Counted from the stretch's first letter, positions 1-13,929 are shown. The stretch is 64,000 bases of DNA from Saururus chinensis (GCA_035235625.1 CP141140.1:64224581-64288580), one strand, 5' to 3'. A program made the numbers and translations. The notes: generated from the sequence alone by a model not told the origin.

Positions 1-600
1 ACCTTAGGAAGCATCATAAGATATTTAAGATAATCATTAATACTGGTCATATTAGAGTCTATAACTAACTTGACTTATTCAAACCATATGCCTCTTGTCA
101 CAAAACATTTAAGAAATAAATGTTCCTCAATTTCTTCTTCCAAACCACATAATGAGCGAATATCAATATCTCCTGGAGGAAATTTTGATAGGCTATGAAA
201 CTATGAAAGGTTGGAAGCCCATGGTGACGCACATGTCAAGCACAATGAAGAACATGATAAGGAATAGACATATGTCATAATGTAAACCAATTTTTGTCCT
301 AAAAATTAAGGGAATTTGCAACGAACCAATAAGACAAAAATTAGCCAGACGAGTACAACCTCCAACAATAAGAATCCCTCTCAACTAGAATATAGGAGTC
401 TTACAAATAGTTATAGGCTTATAGCAATGTCATGATGGCATATCCAAAGTAAAAAATGTAGTATCCACAAGACCTGGTTGTAGAAGAATATTATTTGGAA
501 TCCAATAGTCATTAAACATCTTGATTGATTTTCCATCTGCAATAGTCCACTCAAGCCCACCTGAAAATAATGAATCAGCTTAGATAAGGTTTTCCAAGTG
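1..600 (-). pseudogene. Degenerate LINE reverse transcriptase tail (zf-RVT region)
   Basis: Read on the minus strand, bases 529-561 encode GLEWTIADGKS, and the next codons encode a stretch ending in DYWIP. This is the conserved block between the reverse transcriptase and the C-terminal zinc-knuckle domain of plant LINE elements. Bases 92-180 encode FPPGDIDIRSLCGLEEE followed by EEHLFLKC, matching the zf-RVT region (two cysteines, a histidine, then a cysteine). Stops and frame changes separate the blocks, so it is dead. The rest of the element would lie to the left of the window. The class is clear from motif order; the family is not resolved. Confidence 0.55.
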
Positions 601-2640
601 AATGAATCCCACGGTCTTGCAATACAAGGCCCACGATCGCACGGGCTGAGTCACACGTGATGCGCACCAGTCACACCGGTTGGTGCGGCTAATGTCAGCT
701 GTGTGTCAGTCACTTTTTTTTTTAAATTTTAAAATATAATATCTTTCCAACAACAAGCTGAAATTAGGCATTTTTGGTACTAGTGAGATTATATAAACGA
801 GTCATATAAAATAAGACCAATCATGGGTAGGACATTTTATACTTTTTAAGTGGGTCCTACCTATAAGACAAGTTTTTTGAAACCACAAATTATGGCCCTG
901 AAGTCTAATTAGGGTGGTTTAAGGTCTGTTACGCTTATTTTTTAGAGTTTTAGCAAATCTATAAAACCTTATCACATAACAATCTTTAGCTAATTAAAAA
1001 TTATTAAGAACTCTAAAATTAGCTTATTAGAGGTTGCAAATTTTACCAAAATTTCAGGTTTGTTGCAACAACATATGTAAAGAATATGATAAATATCTCA
1101 CAATAGAGAAATCTTGATACTAAAGATATCAGTTTTGCTTACCTTGACCGAAGCCTAAGTAGCCTTACTTACCCTAAAATTTTTTAAAAAGAAAGACCTA
1201 AGTAGTTTTACAGATCCTAATTGAAAGTGTCTATGGTAAGCCGGTGTACATGGACAAACTAACTTAGATTCTCAGTCATAAAATGTCTCAATAGTTTTCT
1301 TATTATAACATTTTACTCTTCTCCCATAGGGAGGAAACTTGCCCTTTTGAAACAGAAAACTCTGCCCATTGGATAGAAACCCTCACTAATGTGGAATACT
1401 ACGGCATATAGTCAGCTAATTACTGTTAACCAAGGTTAATTATGGCTTAACAAATAATTTTTATGATGTATGTAATATGATATATACATGAACAATGTTA
1501 AATATATGTAAACATGAATAATCATACACTAATCAGTCATATTATGCATGATACATGGTGCATACGTGACAAATGAGATCTTGTAAGCATAAATAAATAT
1601 AAATATATATTATCATATTAATAAATAAGTAAAAATAAGTAAAACATAGTTCATACATAATTAATGTGATATGTGTATAAATGAGACTATAATGGCAAAA
1701 AACTGCGTTTTTGTTAGTTGTGTACTAATTGAGCGTGACACTAACCTAATGTTTGTTCATTACGAACAGTAGCAACACGGTTCAATTAATCTCAGTAGAG
1801 GCCTTCCTTTTGGTGGGGCCTTAGACAATCACTTGAACCAGCATGCGGGATACGCACTGAAAGGTCTTTAGGGAAATGAGGGAACTTTTTATCGTGGAGC
1901 ATCCGGAAATCATTAAATAGGGGAAAGATGCCATCTATTGGGCGTACGGCTAGGGTAATTACAGCAATCTCAACTGCTAGACCATGCCAATTTTGGAACG
2001 GTCGCAGGCCATAAAAGGAAGATGTTTTTATTGCCTTTTTGTTCGATGTCTAAGCGTGAGACCGACGGTACACCATCTAGGGTGAAAGATAATTTTGTAC
2101 CAAAAGGGCAAAAAAGGATGGAAGATAAACTGTTTATACATTTACTATATGACCTGGCCTACGTAGCTGCACGCATGGCCGGCTAGGCTTTTGCAACGAC
2201 AATGTTTAATTGACCAGCTTTATGACCGGGTGCTCGTGATCATGCTACATAAAACTCCTAACATAATATATACACGTGAACACGCCTCTATGTACCATGT
2301 TAAAGACAAACAGATCTAACCTGGTATATAAAGGCTATATATGCATTAAGAGCACTATGTAGCATGACCACGGGCCATGGTCATGGAGGCTAGACAATGA
2401 AAATGGAGATCATTTGGGGTGGGGTGATGCAACCCCACCCTCCGCATGTTTTTTGAGTGCTCACAACTGTTAACACGCCAAAAATACATTGATGTGTTGG
2501 CTCCAAAAATAAGTGTTGCTACTGTGTTGTATTCAGTAATGGTAAGTACCTCCTTACCCCTAATCCATCGGCTCGCCGGCTGCATGGGACCCATGTCCAC
2601 ATGTAGGCCCCATGCCCATACGTATTGGAACATGTAATCA
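601..2640. other. Non-coding, AT-rich; no gene seen
   Basis: Only short chance reading frames without recognisable motifs occur here. No RNA gene or clear terminal repeat was recognised. It lies downstream of the SAC phosphatase gene, which is read from the other side and ends at 2726. Confidence 0.5.
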
Positions 2641-2725
2641 AATTAAACTTTACTCACTGTAGTAACAAGTTACATCAGTGGCATCAGTGAATGCTGTCCT
2701 ACGGCTGATACAAAGAATGGATTAT

Positions 2726-3011
2726 TTACAGAAGTCCGCACAACCGAGGCCTGGAGCAGAACTGCCTACCATTGGCTTTCACTACAGCCATTACTCCCGC
2801 CGTCAAACCAGCCCAAAGTACAGAAGACATGAAATGTTGTGCATTGCGCCCAGCTGCAGAAAATGGAACCCAAATTCATTTAATTTTAATAAACAAAAAA
2901 TAACAAAAAGAACAAGAAGGCACATAAGAGAGTAATACTCAGACCCTGATTAAGTGTGAGTGTAGTCACTGTGATGCCACCAACTATTATAGCAGATGCT
3001 ACCGGGAGATA
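2726..3011 (-). other. SAC gene exons 19-20: C-terminal membrane anchor
   Basis: Exon 19 (3011-2945) and exon 20 (2853-2726) encode two hydrophobic stretches, [20 protein letters not shown] and [16 protein letters not shown], separated by a short polar hairpin (NQAGRNAQH). They are followed by a basic tail ending RPRLCGLL. This layout is typical of plant Sac1-like proteins held in internal membranes, with both ends probably on the cytosolic side. The 3' splice site at 2854-2855 and the stop at 2726-2728 fix the end of the protein. Confidence 0.88.
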
Positions 3012-6000
3012 CTGCTAAAACATAACACAAAATGTCAGAGCATATAATGATAGAATACAACAGATATTACAGATTATCAGTAAGTTCTCACTGAAAATGA
3101 CTCAAAGCCATTCAGCTGGAAGGGCGAAGGCTTATTTCGATTAACAGTATAGTGGCCACTGACGAGATCCATTGCGTCCTAGAATAAAAAACACGCATCC
3201 AATCAAAATCACGTTATTGAAGGCCATTCAATCCAAGAAGCCATGAGATGTACACCTGTCACTAAAAACAATGATGTGCATTTGGAAAGCAAACATGGAA
3301 TAGGAAGTAAAGCAGTGTTAATCCCATATGCCAGATAGCATGTATTTATATATCATCACAAAAATTAGCAAAATGATATCATTGAGCATAAAATATGTTA
3401 ACATACACCGATTATACCTGCCGAATACCATCATGAAAATTGTTTAAATAATATCGTGAGAGAGCACTCATTCCATCCTTAATAAGTCCACCCAATGTTT
3501 GTTTTCCAAATCTGCATCCAATGGCCAAAGAATTGAAGAAATGTACATGTTGCTACCAAATTGCACATCTCAATTAATAATAAGGATCTAATGCAAGATG
3601 CAAGACCTAGACATATATCATACGTCAATGCAGTTCAGCATTTAGATCCGGTTGTCTACTAGGCCAATCACCCTTGTAATTAAAACATATATTTATCCAA
3701 AGATTGCAGTCATCAAAGAAAATTCTACGTGAACTGGAATCTATTGAAAGCACACACAAAGAGAACGGTCCAGCAATCAGAAAATCATCAAACCAAATTC
3801 TTGTGACTTGATTTAACACAAGGTGGCCGAAGCGATCTGGGAAACCAACACACATTCTATTTACACAAGTACCTGTTAGTTTAGCTTTACTTACTGTACA
3901 GCTAGTACTAATCAGCGATATAAAATTAGATACTCGTACCTCACAAGGTCTCGCTTGAGAGCATGTGTACCAGAGTACTCTAAACTTATCTCATCACCAT
4001 TGTCGACCCATACTGTAAAAAAAATTGTAATGTAAATAATGGGAGCTCATGCATTTTAAGGAATTTCATTTAAATTTGAAAAAAATTCTACTCCATGGTT
4101 TCACTTACATATCTTGAACTTTTCATATATATCAGAGAAAGTGGATATGCACTCATTAGATGTAAGTGCCCCCATCCTCTGCAGCTGCAAGTTTATTGAT
4201 TTCTGAGCAAGATAATTCTGCGAATACAAAGAATGTAAATAGTTTAAACAAATATATAACTAAACTGATGGAATTTGAGTGCTATAACTAAATCTGACTG
4301 CCAGTTGTCTATGCAGTTGTTAAGTTCCGTGATGGAATACTTAACATATTATATTGAGAGTTCTTAGATTCTACAACGCCACTTCTTTAGCAATTTTTTT
4401 TTATGCTTGCTACAACATAATTTACGCATTACATGATTCAAACTAATAAGATATCCCACCTTGCCATATTTATCTTCATGCTAATAATACCATATAGGGA
4501 GGAGGAACTGTCACAAGTGTCTTTTGCTATTCTATTCTTGTTTACAGAACCATACTGTGGAAAAATAAAACATCTTGAGAACAATTATGGCCCCTGCTGT
4601 AGTTATTAGGTTATCAAAGATATTAACTGTTAAATTATGAAAAAGGGTCTAACAGTCTGCATTTTGTCGTAAATTTTCAAACATTTCCACCACAGTAATG
4701 AACACACTGATTTGGCTAATGCATAAAGCAGCTGAAGCGTTATTTATTATTTATCTCCCATGACAACTTCAAAACCATGATCCATGTAGACAGATAAAGT
4801 GCATTGAATGCATCACCTCAATTGCCATTAATTACAAAATCAACAAAAAAATTTCTTCATTTAGACAGTTACATTATTGCGGAATTGCAGAAAGTATGCA
4901 GGGTCCAATCATTTGAAAAAGTTATCAAACCTGTGTAACATTTGTCCTGTCTAGGCAATCAATACAGTTAGATCTAATAACTCCTCTCTGTTCCAACAAT
5001 ATCTCTCCCTCTGAACTCATGAGAAAATATCTGCTCAGCTGAAACAATAACAAATTAATAGAAGACAAGTATTACACAAAAACAGAAAACTTGAAATGCT
5101 GCAGACCAGTCCTAAAGCATCCTTATATAAAACTTTGGTGGAAAATAACTCCATGAAATACTTGATTACCCTTGATTCTCAAAATCAACTGAGATTTGAT
5201 CATATAGATTTTGCAAGTTATCAAAGTTTGCTGTACCACATATCTGATGAAAATCAAATGACACATATCTGCAATCCAATCATAACGGATACTTCAGAGT
5301 AAATTAGCACATCCAAAAGGTTTTTTTCTTTAAAAAAATGTTTAAAAGTCACCTAAGGTGTGGAAGATTTTGCATCTCAGCAGCATATGCAGAACTCAGT
5401 GCACCTTCATCCCCATGCTACAGTATACATTGAATATGATCAAATCAAGCTTCACAGAAGATGTGGAAAGAAAATCCATAGATAAACACAGAGGAGTTGC
5501 ACATATCAATTCTACATCTTTATTAAAAACAAGCATTAAAAATTTTGTAACCGAAAATCGTAATTTTCTTCATTAACTTTGATTGAAAATGCAACATCCA
5601 TCCTAAATTTGGAACTGCTTTCTTATGTCAGACATGATTTGCCCATTTAGCAAAACAAATTATATATGTAAAAGCTTATTGGGTATCTTTTCTAATTTTT
5701 TGATATAGGTGTTTTCCAATTTACATAAACCCTTCACGTGGTAAATATCTCTAGGTTCTTTCATGATATAAACCATCTGCTCATGTATCTCCCCCAATGA
5801 TTGTTACATGCAAAGGCTATCTTTTTTCTTAGATTCTCTCCTTTAACTTATATCATAGTAATGATCAAGTAGACTACATAATGCTTCACATGAGTTGAAA
5901 ATATGCAGCCGCCTTTTAGAAAGAGGAGGTTGCCAGTTTGACAGATGGACCTTGGACAAGTTTTGCCTGCATCAATCTTTGATATTTGTTAGGTTTGAGA

Positions 6001-9000
6001 TTACCCATCTATGTCTGTGTCTGGCTGTCCATCAGAAGTGGACACAGTGAAACACAACACTCAATGGACCTTCTCTTTTTATTTTAAGAAATATAACAAT
6101 CAAATTAATGGCAAACCCCCAATTCTCTTCATACAAAGATTTCCTTAATAACCAATATAGATTAGGATTAATATCATTATGATATTTACAAAAGAAAAGC
6201 TTAAGACTGACATATAATTCCACAGGCCTATGTGCCAATCTATGTCAAAATTTTTAGGACATGATATTAGGTCTGCCTAGGATGCAGTAGACACAGTCAC
6301 AGGCTGTCGAGGGCAGCCCTAGGTATAAGTGCAAAATTAACATTCTCAAAGCTGCTTTGTGCATTGGTTATATTTTTTGGCAATTTTACTGTTTTTCTCC
6401 TTCTCCAATCTTCTTGCTAGCATCTCAAGTTTTCACCTCCTCAAAACTTCAAATAAGATGAAAGCCATAACTCTTGTAACCAGCAAGAAAGTATGACCTC
6501 CAGCCTGATTAAAGTGTTTATCGCCGAAAATATCATTAGCTTTTATGGCTAAGGCTTAATGTGATTTCTAAGCTTTTTCTAACGATTAATAGGAAACTGG
6601 AGGCAGCCGTTCTAATCCACTTTTTCTAACGATTAATAGGAAACTGGAGGCAGCCGTTCTAATCCACTTTTTCTATTTTTCATCACCATACATCTTACTC
6701 TAGCAAGGATCCATATCGGCACCCAAAATGACAATCAAGTATCCACGTGAAATAGATTGGAAAGCTTTTCTATATTCCCTTGCCCAAGCAACCTTCTTCT
6801 TAGTTAACCACTTTTCTAAGAAGTTTGGGCCATTAGGTAAGGGAGTCAAGGGATTAACTAATAATATTAATCACATTGACCTTCTTATGAAGGAAAAGGT
6901 GACCGTTCATCCTCACTACCATCACTATTTCTATCATGATCATCTATGTCTTGTTCCAGCTATCTGGGGACAGGGGCTGGTTCCATGAGATGATAGTAGC
7001 AGGGGAAAGCAAGATTCATGTGGCCATTTTAAAAAAAAAATTTTTAGCACCAATATGATAGTTAATTTTTTTTTGCTGAAACCAATAAGATACTTTACTT
7101 CCTATTTAGGAACATGAGTAATTTAACTCTTTGATTGCTAGCTTTATAATTATAGCATTTCATTTCTTTTCAAAATTAAGAACCATATCTTGTATTACCA
7201 CAGGAGACAGCTAACTTAGGTGAATTGGACCATTCACTTCTTACTAGTTATATAACCTTTAAGTTTTTCAAATTTTTTTCTGAATTTCTGCATATTACAA
7301 AAGGGGATAGCCAATTCCTTAAAAGTGTAAGAACCTAGCATTCCACCAGCATAAACAAAGTGAAAGTTGTCTATGCAAAATTGAAATATGGGTCAGGGTT
7401 TGGTCAAAGAAATGTTGACTTTTGGACTATGCAATGAGTAAATCAAATGTATAACGCTAAACAAAACGAGAAGAGAGAGGCCTTACTTTATCAGTTAGGT
7501 CAAGTACCATAATCTCTCCATATCTTTGTGTGAGATCAAGAAAATGGCGTGCCACAACTTTTGGCTACAAGGGAAAGAAAATGTCATCCATTAATAAAAT
7601 ATCTAGCATCAGAATGACCATTTATCATAAACAATCAAGCATAATTTTAAATTGTACACACTGTTTCTTCATGATTGATGATCTTAAGACGAGGCTTATA
7701 GCTCAAATCCACGATTTGCTCCCAAAGAAGAGGAATTGAACCTCTGACCTGGAAAAGGAACAATACAAACTTTTGAGTTACCACTGTGCCATTATTTCTC
7801 ACCTGGAAATATGGTTGGTAGCTTTTACTCTTCAGATGCAGTTGAAACTTTACTAAAAAAAAGGCCACTAAATACAAGATCGATAATTGAGAAGATTATA
7901 AATCTATTACATTCAAATGAAGTAAGTTTCATGAGAAAATATGAGAAGTATGGTTGTTAAAAATTCCAAACATTGTCACAAATTTATTGGCATTTCTTAA
8001 AAAATGTGATCAAAATTTAAAATTTGTAAGTTATCCTTGATAGAATTGGAAGAGCTATGGGTAATTGGAGAGGAAGATGGGGAACGTTATTATGGCAGTG
8101 ATGATGATAAGCATTAAGGCTGAAACAGGGCCAAGCAAGAGCTGGGCTCTGGCCTAGCCCACCAACCCATTTCTCGGTCCTAGACCGGCACTAGCCCTAG
8201 GCAGGCTTTCAAAAGTCTGGCCCAAGCCCAGTCCTAGGTGGGCTTGGCCAAACTATGATTTTTTATTTTTTTGTCTTTTATGATTTTTTATATTTTTTAT
8301 TAAAAAAGTATTTTTTAATAGAAATATATATAATCTTTGGGTAGAGTCCTACTACTTGACCCCATAAGACACAAGATAATATGCCTTTAGCCTTTAGGTG
8401 TGGTCATTCACAAAAAATCATGATGAATTGCAAACTTAAATCTCCTAAACTTAATTAAAATATGCAACCTCCTCCCTTTCTCCTTCCCTTTCAGCCTATG
8501 TGACTATGTCAGACTATCAAAAAATGTGAAAATAATTATTTAAGGCTATTTGCTCCTCGGCCCTATTTAAGGTGGGTTAGAAATTTAGGCCCGTCCCCAA
8601 CCTGCATTTTTACGGGCAGGTCGGGTCACCCCTTAAAAGTTTCAAGCCTAATAATAATAGGAAAGTAAAACCTGATCAGCCCCTAATAAAGGTCAAGCAG
8701 CTTAATTACAGAAAAGACACTAATGCCCTTCAATTAAGACATGGAAAACCAATCAGAAGTAAAGATTAATTCTGATGCCTAAACTGACCTCAATAATAAC
8801 ACTACCCACGCTAATGACTTAAGCAAAGTACAAAGCAAATATCCTTGAACAATTCTGAGATTCAGCCTGGTAGATAAAATTTCCTACAGAAAAAACTTTA
8901 ATATGACATTCAAAATACTTTATTATGTTAATGAAATCCAGCATCCTAAAAAGAAGCATCTACCTTTCCATGTGCCAAGAAGCAAATGAGAGGCAGCAAT

Positions 9001-12000
9001 AGAATTTTGGATATTTGTTGACTCCGGTATCAATGGAACAAAATAAGGACCTTCCTTAGTAGAAAAATCATTGGTCTCACCACAGGTCTTGGCCCTTGAT
9101 GGTTCCTGAAAGAGGAGCACTTAAACCACAGGTCCTATAAACCTAAGGTCCACTAAAACGTGTGGGCTCCTTCCATCAAACCCATAAATTCTCCGCCATT
9201 AAAGGGGATGAAATGAGGCTGAAATTTCACAAGGTTAAATGGAAAGTGCCAACAGATTGGGGTGGGTGATAACATTGATATCCCCTATAACAGAGTTACT
9301 AATTTCTTATGTAACCCATGGCACCAGTGGAGGGTCCACTTGGCTATGGAGGTCGAAGGAAGGATGAAGCTATTGTTAACCATATGTTCTTGTCCTACAA
9401 TAACCAGTGCAGAAATGTAAAAATGCATGCATTGCTAAAATTTAAATCCCCATCTCCAACCAAACATAGACTTCAGCTCTATGCACAAGAAAAAGAAGGG
9501 CCATTTCCTCATGTTATAGTGTAAATACTGATTCATCAATAAAGCATAATGGATTCTTGTCAAGTACCTGCAAGAAAGAAGATTTGAAGCCTTCAAACTC
9601 CAGTATTTGCTCAGTCTCGATAAAGTTTGCAGTGGCTCCTTCAAGATTAGCTCCTCTTCTCCACATTCTAGTTCCTAGGATAAAACAAGATTGGTGATAT
9701 ATCAGGCAACAATAGAAAATGCTTATCAAGCTATAATAATGAATCCATTTTCCTTAGTACCAAAACAGAAACTTGCAGCAAAAGAGGCAACCATGAAGAA
9801 GAAGAAAGCATTTGGGGTCCATATTTGGATCTCACTGTTCATACCTAGGCGCCGCATGCATCTCCTTGAGAGTAAGGTAATCTTCGCAGGTGAATCTTTA
9901 AGCATGAACTCTACTGTCTGAAAACCTGAGCCCCGTTAAGGTAAATCCCTTAACAGCCATAGCAATTTTGGAATACTTCATAAGCAACTTCAGTAGCCTA
10001 ACAAATATATGTGTGGATTATCATAGGAGTTCACCATCCACGGTTTTAGTTCTCCAATATATCTTCTAAGTGGATATATAATCATGCTACAAGCATATTA
10101 AATTGCTTCGGGTTGTCCAACCTCAGTCCTACACAGTGCCCTACCTGGAGCTGACAAGGAGTGATTTGATAGATCTTCCTGCTGTGAGAAGGCAAATGGG
10201 ACATGTCATTAAAAAGGGAAAGGACACTGTGAAGGACTTAATGGAGGATACATAGTATCACTTGAAGCAAATAGATAGATAGACAAGTAAATAACATTTA
10301 AATATTTCTCCGCAAGAGTGTAGATTCTAAAAGGATACTTCCTTGGATTAGGGGGATGACAAATGTATCTAGCTGCAATAGCAAGAAATGCGTACTCTAT
10401 CACTTAAGTATCACAAAAAGCACATACATTTTGTACTGCTAGTCTCAAATGCGTTAAAAGAATTAAACTAAAAGAAAAATTATTTAACCTTAAACTCAAT
10501 AAATTCTTCCAGTAAACTTCTGTTCCAAATAAAGCGTGGGTCAGCCTGAGATGCACACACAATAACAACATATCCATAAACTTCAATGAGACACAACTCG
10601 GCCAAGGCAAGATGAACTATAATAGCCTAAAAAATGTGTTTTGACATTATATCTTCAAAGGACTAACACCAAGAATGAACACTAGTAGCATCATCTTTTT
10701 AAAACTGCTATCTTACAACATAACAAGAAGAAGAGAAGGAAAGACCAAGCACAATAACACTTGACGGTTATTGTCAAGTATAAGTTTACTTAGACATGAG
10801 TGGATGTCTAATCTCATCAATAATATTGTACCTTCAACTGACAGGGAAGAATGGCAGCAACCAGAGTTTTCAGTGTCAATATCTATTAAATATTATGTAC
10901 CATACCTGCTTCCAAAGTGGCTTATTCCTTCTCTCATCTGATAGCTTGCATGTTGTCTGTAAGCTGGTGTCATGATCAGTATTTCGTAAGTGTTAATGAC
11001 CTGAAATACAGAGTGCCTAATGTTGTATGAAGAAAATGCATATCCATGCAAAATTCCCTTTCAAATCATACTCAATTAGTCTCCTTTGAAGCAGGAAGTT
11101 CATGCTCATGCATATTGCGACAAAAATTTAGAGCCAATAGATGCCGATCGTTTAACAAGAGAGGAGTCTTTGACTGCAGCCTCAGAATGATGGAAAATGA
11201 TGACTTAACATACAGCATTTCAGGCCACAATTTCAGCCCAAACGAGAAATATGCATGATAGACAAACAGCAGGCAGCAATACTTCTTATTTAGGATTTAT
11301 GGGGTGCAGTCAAGATAATTTTACTTTCCCTTGTGATTTCATGCAGTGTCATAAAACAACTCACCTTACAGTTAAATCCACTTCATATGAATAATACAGC
11401 CCCGGGGTTGTTTCCACAGTTTTTAAGAGAGTCATAAAATAAGCCTCATCTCGTTTCTGAACAATAGTTGCATATAAATAAGCACTAGGTATGAAGGAAA
11501 AATTAAATAATTGATAAGTGATATTACGAACAATAAGATTTTAGTACCAGGAAGATGGGTAAATAAATCATACTTCTTGAGTTGTAGAATGCTTCAAAGC
11601 TTCATTGCAGGGCAAAACTCTTATAGACGTCAACAGAAAAACAGGGAAACCATGATAAGAACCAACTTTCTTTCTTGAAGTGATTACAAGAATGTAAGTC
11701 CCTGTATCATACCAAAGAAGGACCTTAGAAATTGGCTGATAACTAAAAAAAAGGTAGGCTGATAACCTAGAGAAATAACAACACACTATGTGTGATTTAG
11801 AGTCATATAAAGTTCTCATATATATAAATGTATTAATAAACCCAATTACTTCTATACTTTTCTAGAGGTGAAATCTTTCACACAGTCCATATCTGTTCAT
11901 TGCGCATCTACAGTACACATTTACTCTACCAAGAAAACAGATTTACTATACATATTTCTTTTCTATAATATATTTGAGATATTAATTAAGTCTACAGGCA

Positions 12001-13492
12001 GAGAAACAACTTCTGATTAAACAATGTAAGGAACACGACCCATCTTGCATAAAGAATACTTTGCACGCATTTGAATTCTAAATCAAGTGAAGGTTCATAC
12101 AGTGTGAAAGGGAGTTTGGAAGTCAGAGGCAAGGAAGAGAGGATCTATGAAAAGAAAAAATCATACAAGATTTCTTTTTTGTATAATGGTGCAAAATGAA
12201 AACTGCTGTTATTGTAAAAAAGAGTAAGTCATAGTATTCAAGGCAAAATAGGCATCTACATAAAAGATATTACAAGTTTAAAAACTTCCTGACGTTGTCA
12301 AATCAAATACCTATTACAAGATGACAATTGATTTTTATATGAGCTACCCAGTTCTGAGATCTAACTCAACCACAGAATGTACCTGCCAGCAATCTAATTG
12401 TTCCAACTATTCCAAATATTGTAGAGACTTTGGTAGCATCTCCATAACAAGACTCATCTGCAGGGAATAACAAAGTAAAATGCAATAATTTCCATCAGAA
12501 CTGCCACTAGATTAACATAATGACATCCCTACACTTTAAAGACAAGTAATTGCAATATGTTAACTTCAATTAAAATCTCCTAAAGACACAAAAGTTGCAT
12601 CATTATATACTGCAAAAAACACAATTACATATAATATTTTGTATGAAGAAAAATTATCATCGGCATTCTAAAGCATCAAAATATTTATGCATTTCCATCA
12701 TATTAGTTTCAAACAGGAGAGTAATTGGTGACATCAAAAAGGCAATTTACAGAAAGAGTAGAGCCTTGTTAGTATGCGCTAAGGTGCACGTGTGCAGCAT
12801 GCCATGGGCACGTTTGTGCCACGCAGTTCCAACCGCGTGATCTGTAACACAGGGAGCAGGCCGGTTTATTATCACCTGTCCACCCCCTCTTTAATGTGAT
12901 GTGCATACTGTCAGATAAAGATCCGACTGCATGCATCACGCCTTGCCGCATATTGATGGTAATTTTTTCCTTAAGAGGAAGTGGAACTTCCTAATAAGTA
13001 TTTTCTCAAGTTAGTCAGCCGTGTAAGTGCAAAATTCATAAACCGACAATTTCTTTTCGATTCTTTGTACAAAAAAGTGTTTCAGAATTCACATTTCTTA
13101 GCTAACTAATCATTAACAAACAACGAAATTCATTAAATGACAAAGCACATGCAACTAAAAATAAAAGCATAAATATACCCTAAGAAAATACGATATCGCT
13201 TTTCGTGTAAATATGATGCAAAAAGGACAATTTAATTCTATTCATAAACAACTAGGAATATTGCCAATAAAAGCGTTCCCAACTTTGTAATCATGTACGA
13301 GATATAACTAAAAATAAGGGTATTTAATCGCCAGAGCTGACCAATTTCGGTCTGGATGGTCCCATCGGATCGGCCTACGGAGAATGACTGGCCCGGCAAC
13401 TCGGGATCGGCAGACAGGAAGACGAACTTGTCCGGAAATTCCAGCAGCTGCATCTGATCACAGAGCTTGAAGAATGTCCGAGTTTCGCCCAT
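2726..13492 (-). CDS. SAC-domain phosphoinositide phosphatase (plant SAC6/7/8 group), 20 exons, 591 aa
   Basis: Likely removes phosphate from phosphatidylinositol phosphates on an internal membrane, as known for Sac1-type enzymes. Exons, first to last, minus strand: 13492-13342, 12457-12383, 11701-11574, 11456-11365, 10963-10906, 10545-10489, 10181-10145, 9925-9845, 9674-9568, 7748-7662, 7564-7487, 5417-5353, 5268-5170, 5033-4931, 4217-4109, 4012-3940, 3511-3418, 3178-3092, 3011-2945, 2853-2726. All introns are GT-AG, phases agree, and the exons total 1776 nt with a terminal TAA. Seen: an N-terminal SAC core ([11 protein letters not shown], then [10 protein letters not shown]), [13 protein letters not shown] near residue 236, [15 protein letters not shown], the catalytic loop [10 protein letters not shown] at about 394-403 (Cys395, Arg401), and two hydrophobic C-terminal segments at about 531-547 and 557-574. 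Length matches the RHD4/SAC6/SAC8-like group (about 590-600 aa). The exact paralogue cannot be decided. Exon 7 is the weak point (see its entry). Confidence 0.93.
4931..5033 (-). other. SAC gene exon 14: catalytic CX5R loop
   Basis: This exon encodes residues 372-406. It ends in [15 protein letters not shown], the signature RxNCxDCLDRTN of active Sac phosphatases, with Cys395 as the nucleophile and Arg401 binding phosphate. Both key residues and the following Thr are present. I used the AG at 5035-5034 as acceptor, not the AG four bases further upstream: only this choice joins the preceding exon's GG to C (Gly) and avoids an in-frame TGA. Confidence 0.92.
6573..6666. repeat. Perfect 47-bp tandem duplication in a SAC intron
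   Basis: The 47-bp unit starting CTTTTTCTAACG occurs at 6573-6619 and again without change at 6620-6666, followed by the start of a third unit. It lies in the intron between exons 11 and 12 (5418-7486). Complete identity suggests a recent slippage or replication event. Confidence 0.9.
8115..8650. mobile_element. Possible short inverted-repeat (hAT-like or unclassified) element in a SAC intron
   Basis: A roughly 530-bp insert in the intron between exons 9 and 10 starts near AAGGCTGAAAC and ends near GTTTCAAGCCT, an imperfect terminal inverted repeat. It contains GC-rich runs of GGCC/GGGC motifs around an AT-rich core, a style seen in many short plant DNA elements. I see no clear target duplication, so the class is open. 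Confidence 0.3.
10145..10181 (-). other. SAC gene exon 7, poorly conserved; possible local frame problem
   Basis: This 37-nt exon is needed to join exon 6 (phase 0) to exon 8 (phase 1). In the frame that fits both neighbours it reads [12 protein letters not shown], which does not resemble the family here (a hydrophobic run ending in LLQG before SFQTVE). The next frame reads [11 protein letters not shown], somewhat closer to the family, and would need one extra base before exon 8. Either the exon has drifted, the splice sites differ from my choice, or a small frameshift lies here. Confidence 0.5.
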
Positions 13493-13745
13493 CCCCGCGT
13501 CCTTTTGGAGGAAAATTCGATTCCTTCCGAGCCGGAAAATTTTTTCAGGCCGACGGACGACGGAAGGCGAAATAGAAGAGTCGGCGAGCAGGAAAGACGA
13601 GCTGAGGAAGAAACTTCGAGTCCGAAGTAAACTGACGAAAGTACCCCGGTCGCGATGCAGTATTATTAGTGACCAATCACTCTATGATAGCATCGAGACA
13701 GGAAAGAACGAACTCTAATGCATCGAGACTGCCTCACTTATAATC
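13493..13745 (-). promoter_or_regulatory. 5' leader and probable core promoter of the SAC gene
   Basis: Upstream of the ATG at 13492 the DNA is richer in G and C than its surroundings as far as about 13670. A TATA-like TTATAAG (minus strand) lies at about 13737-13745, some 245 bases upstream of the start codon. This would give a leader of about 200 bases. The assignment rests on position and composition alone. Confidence 0.3.
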
Positions 13746-13929
13746 ATAATCAGTAGTCGTTGACATTTAAAATTTACCAAATACATGCTAACGCTTAATG
13801 AAAAAATATTTATATTAATATTACTAGTTTATGGACTAACAATTTCATAGATATATATCACTCATGTATAGCTTACGTTAGCCCATTATTGTAGGGGAGT
13901 ATGAAAAATCTTTTGTACGGAAGTATTTT

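Noticed and set aside
8923..9120. 65-codon minus-strand frame as an extra SAC exon
   Set aside because: It lies in the intron between exons 9 and 10, which already join in phase to conserved sequence. Its peptide has no counterpart in SAC proteins.
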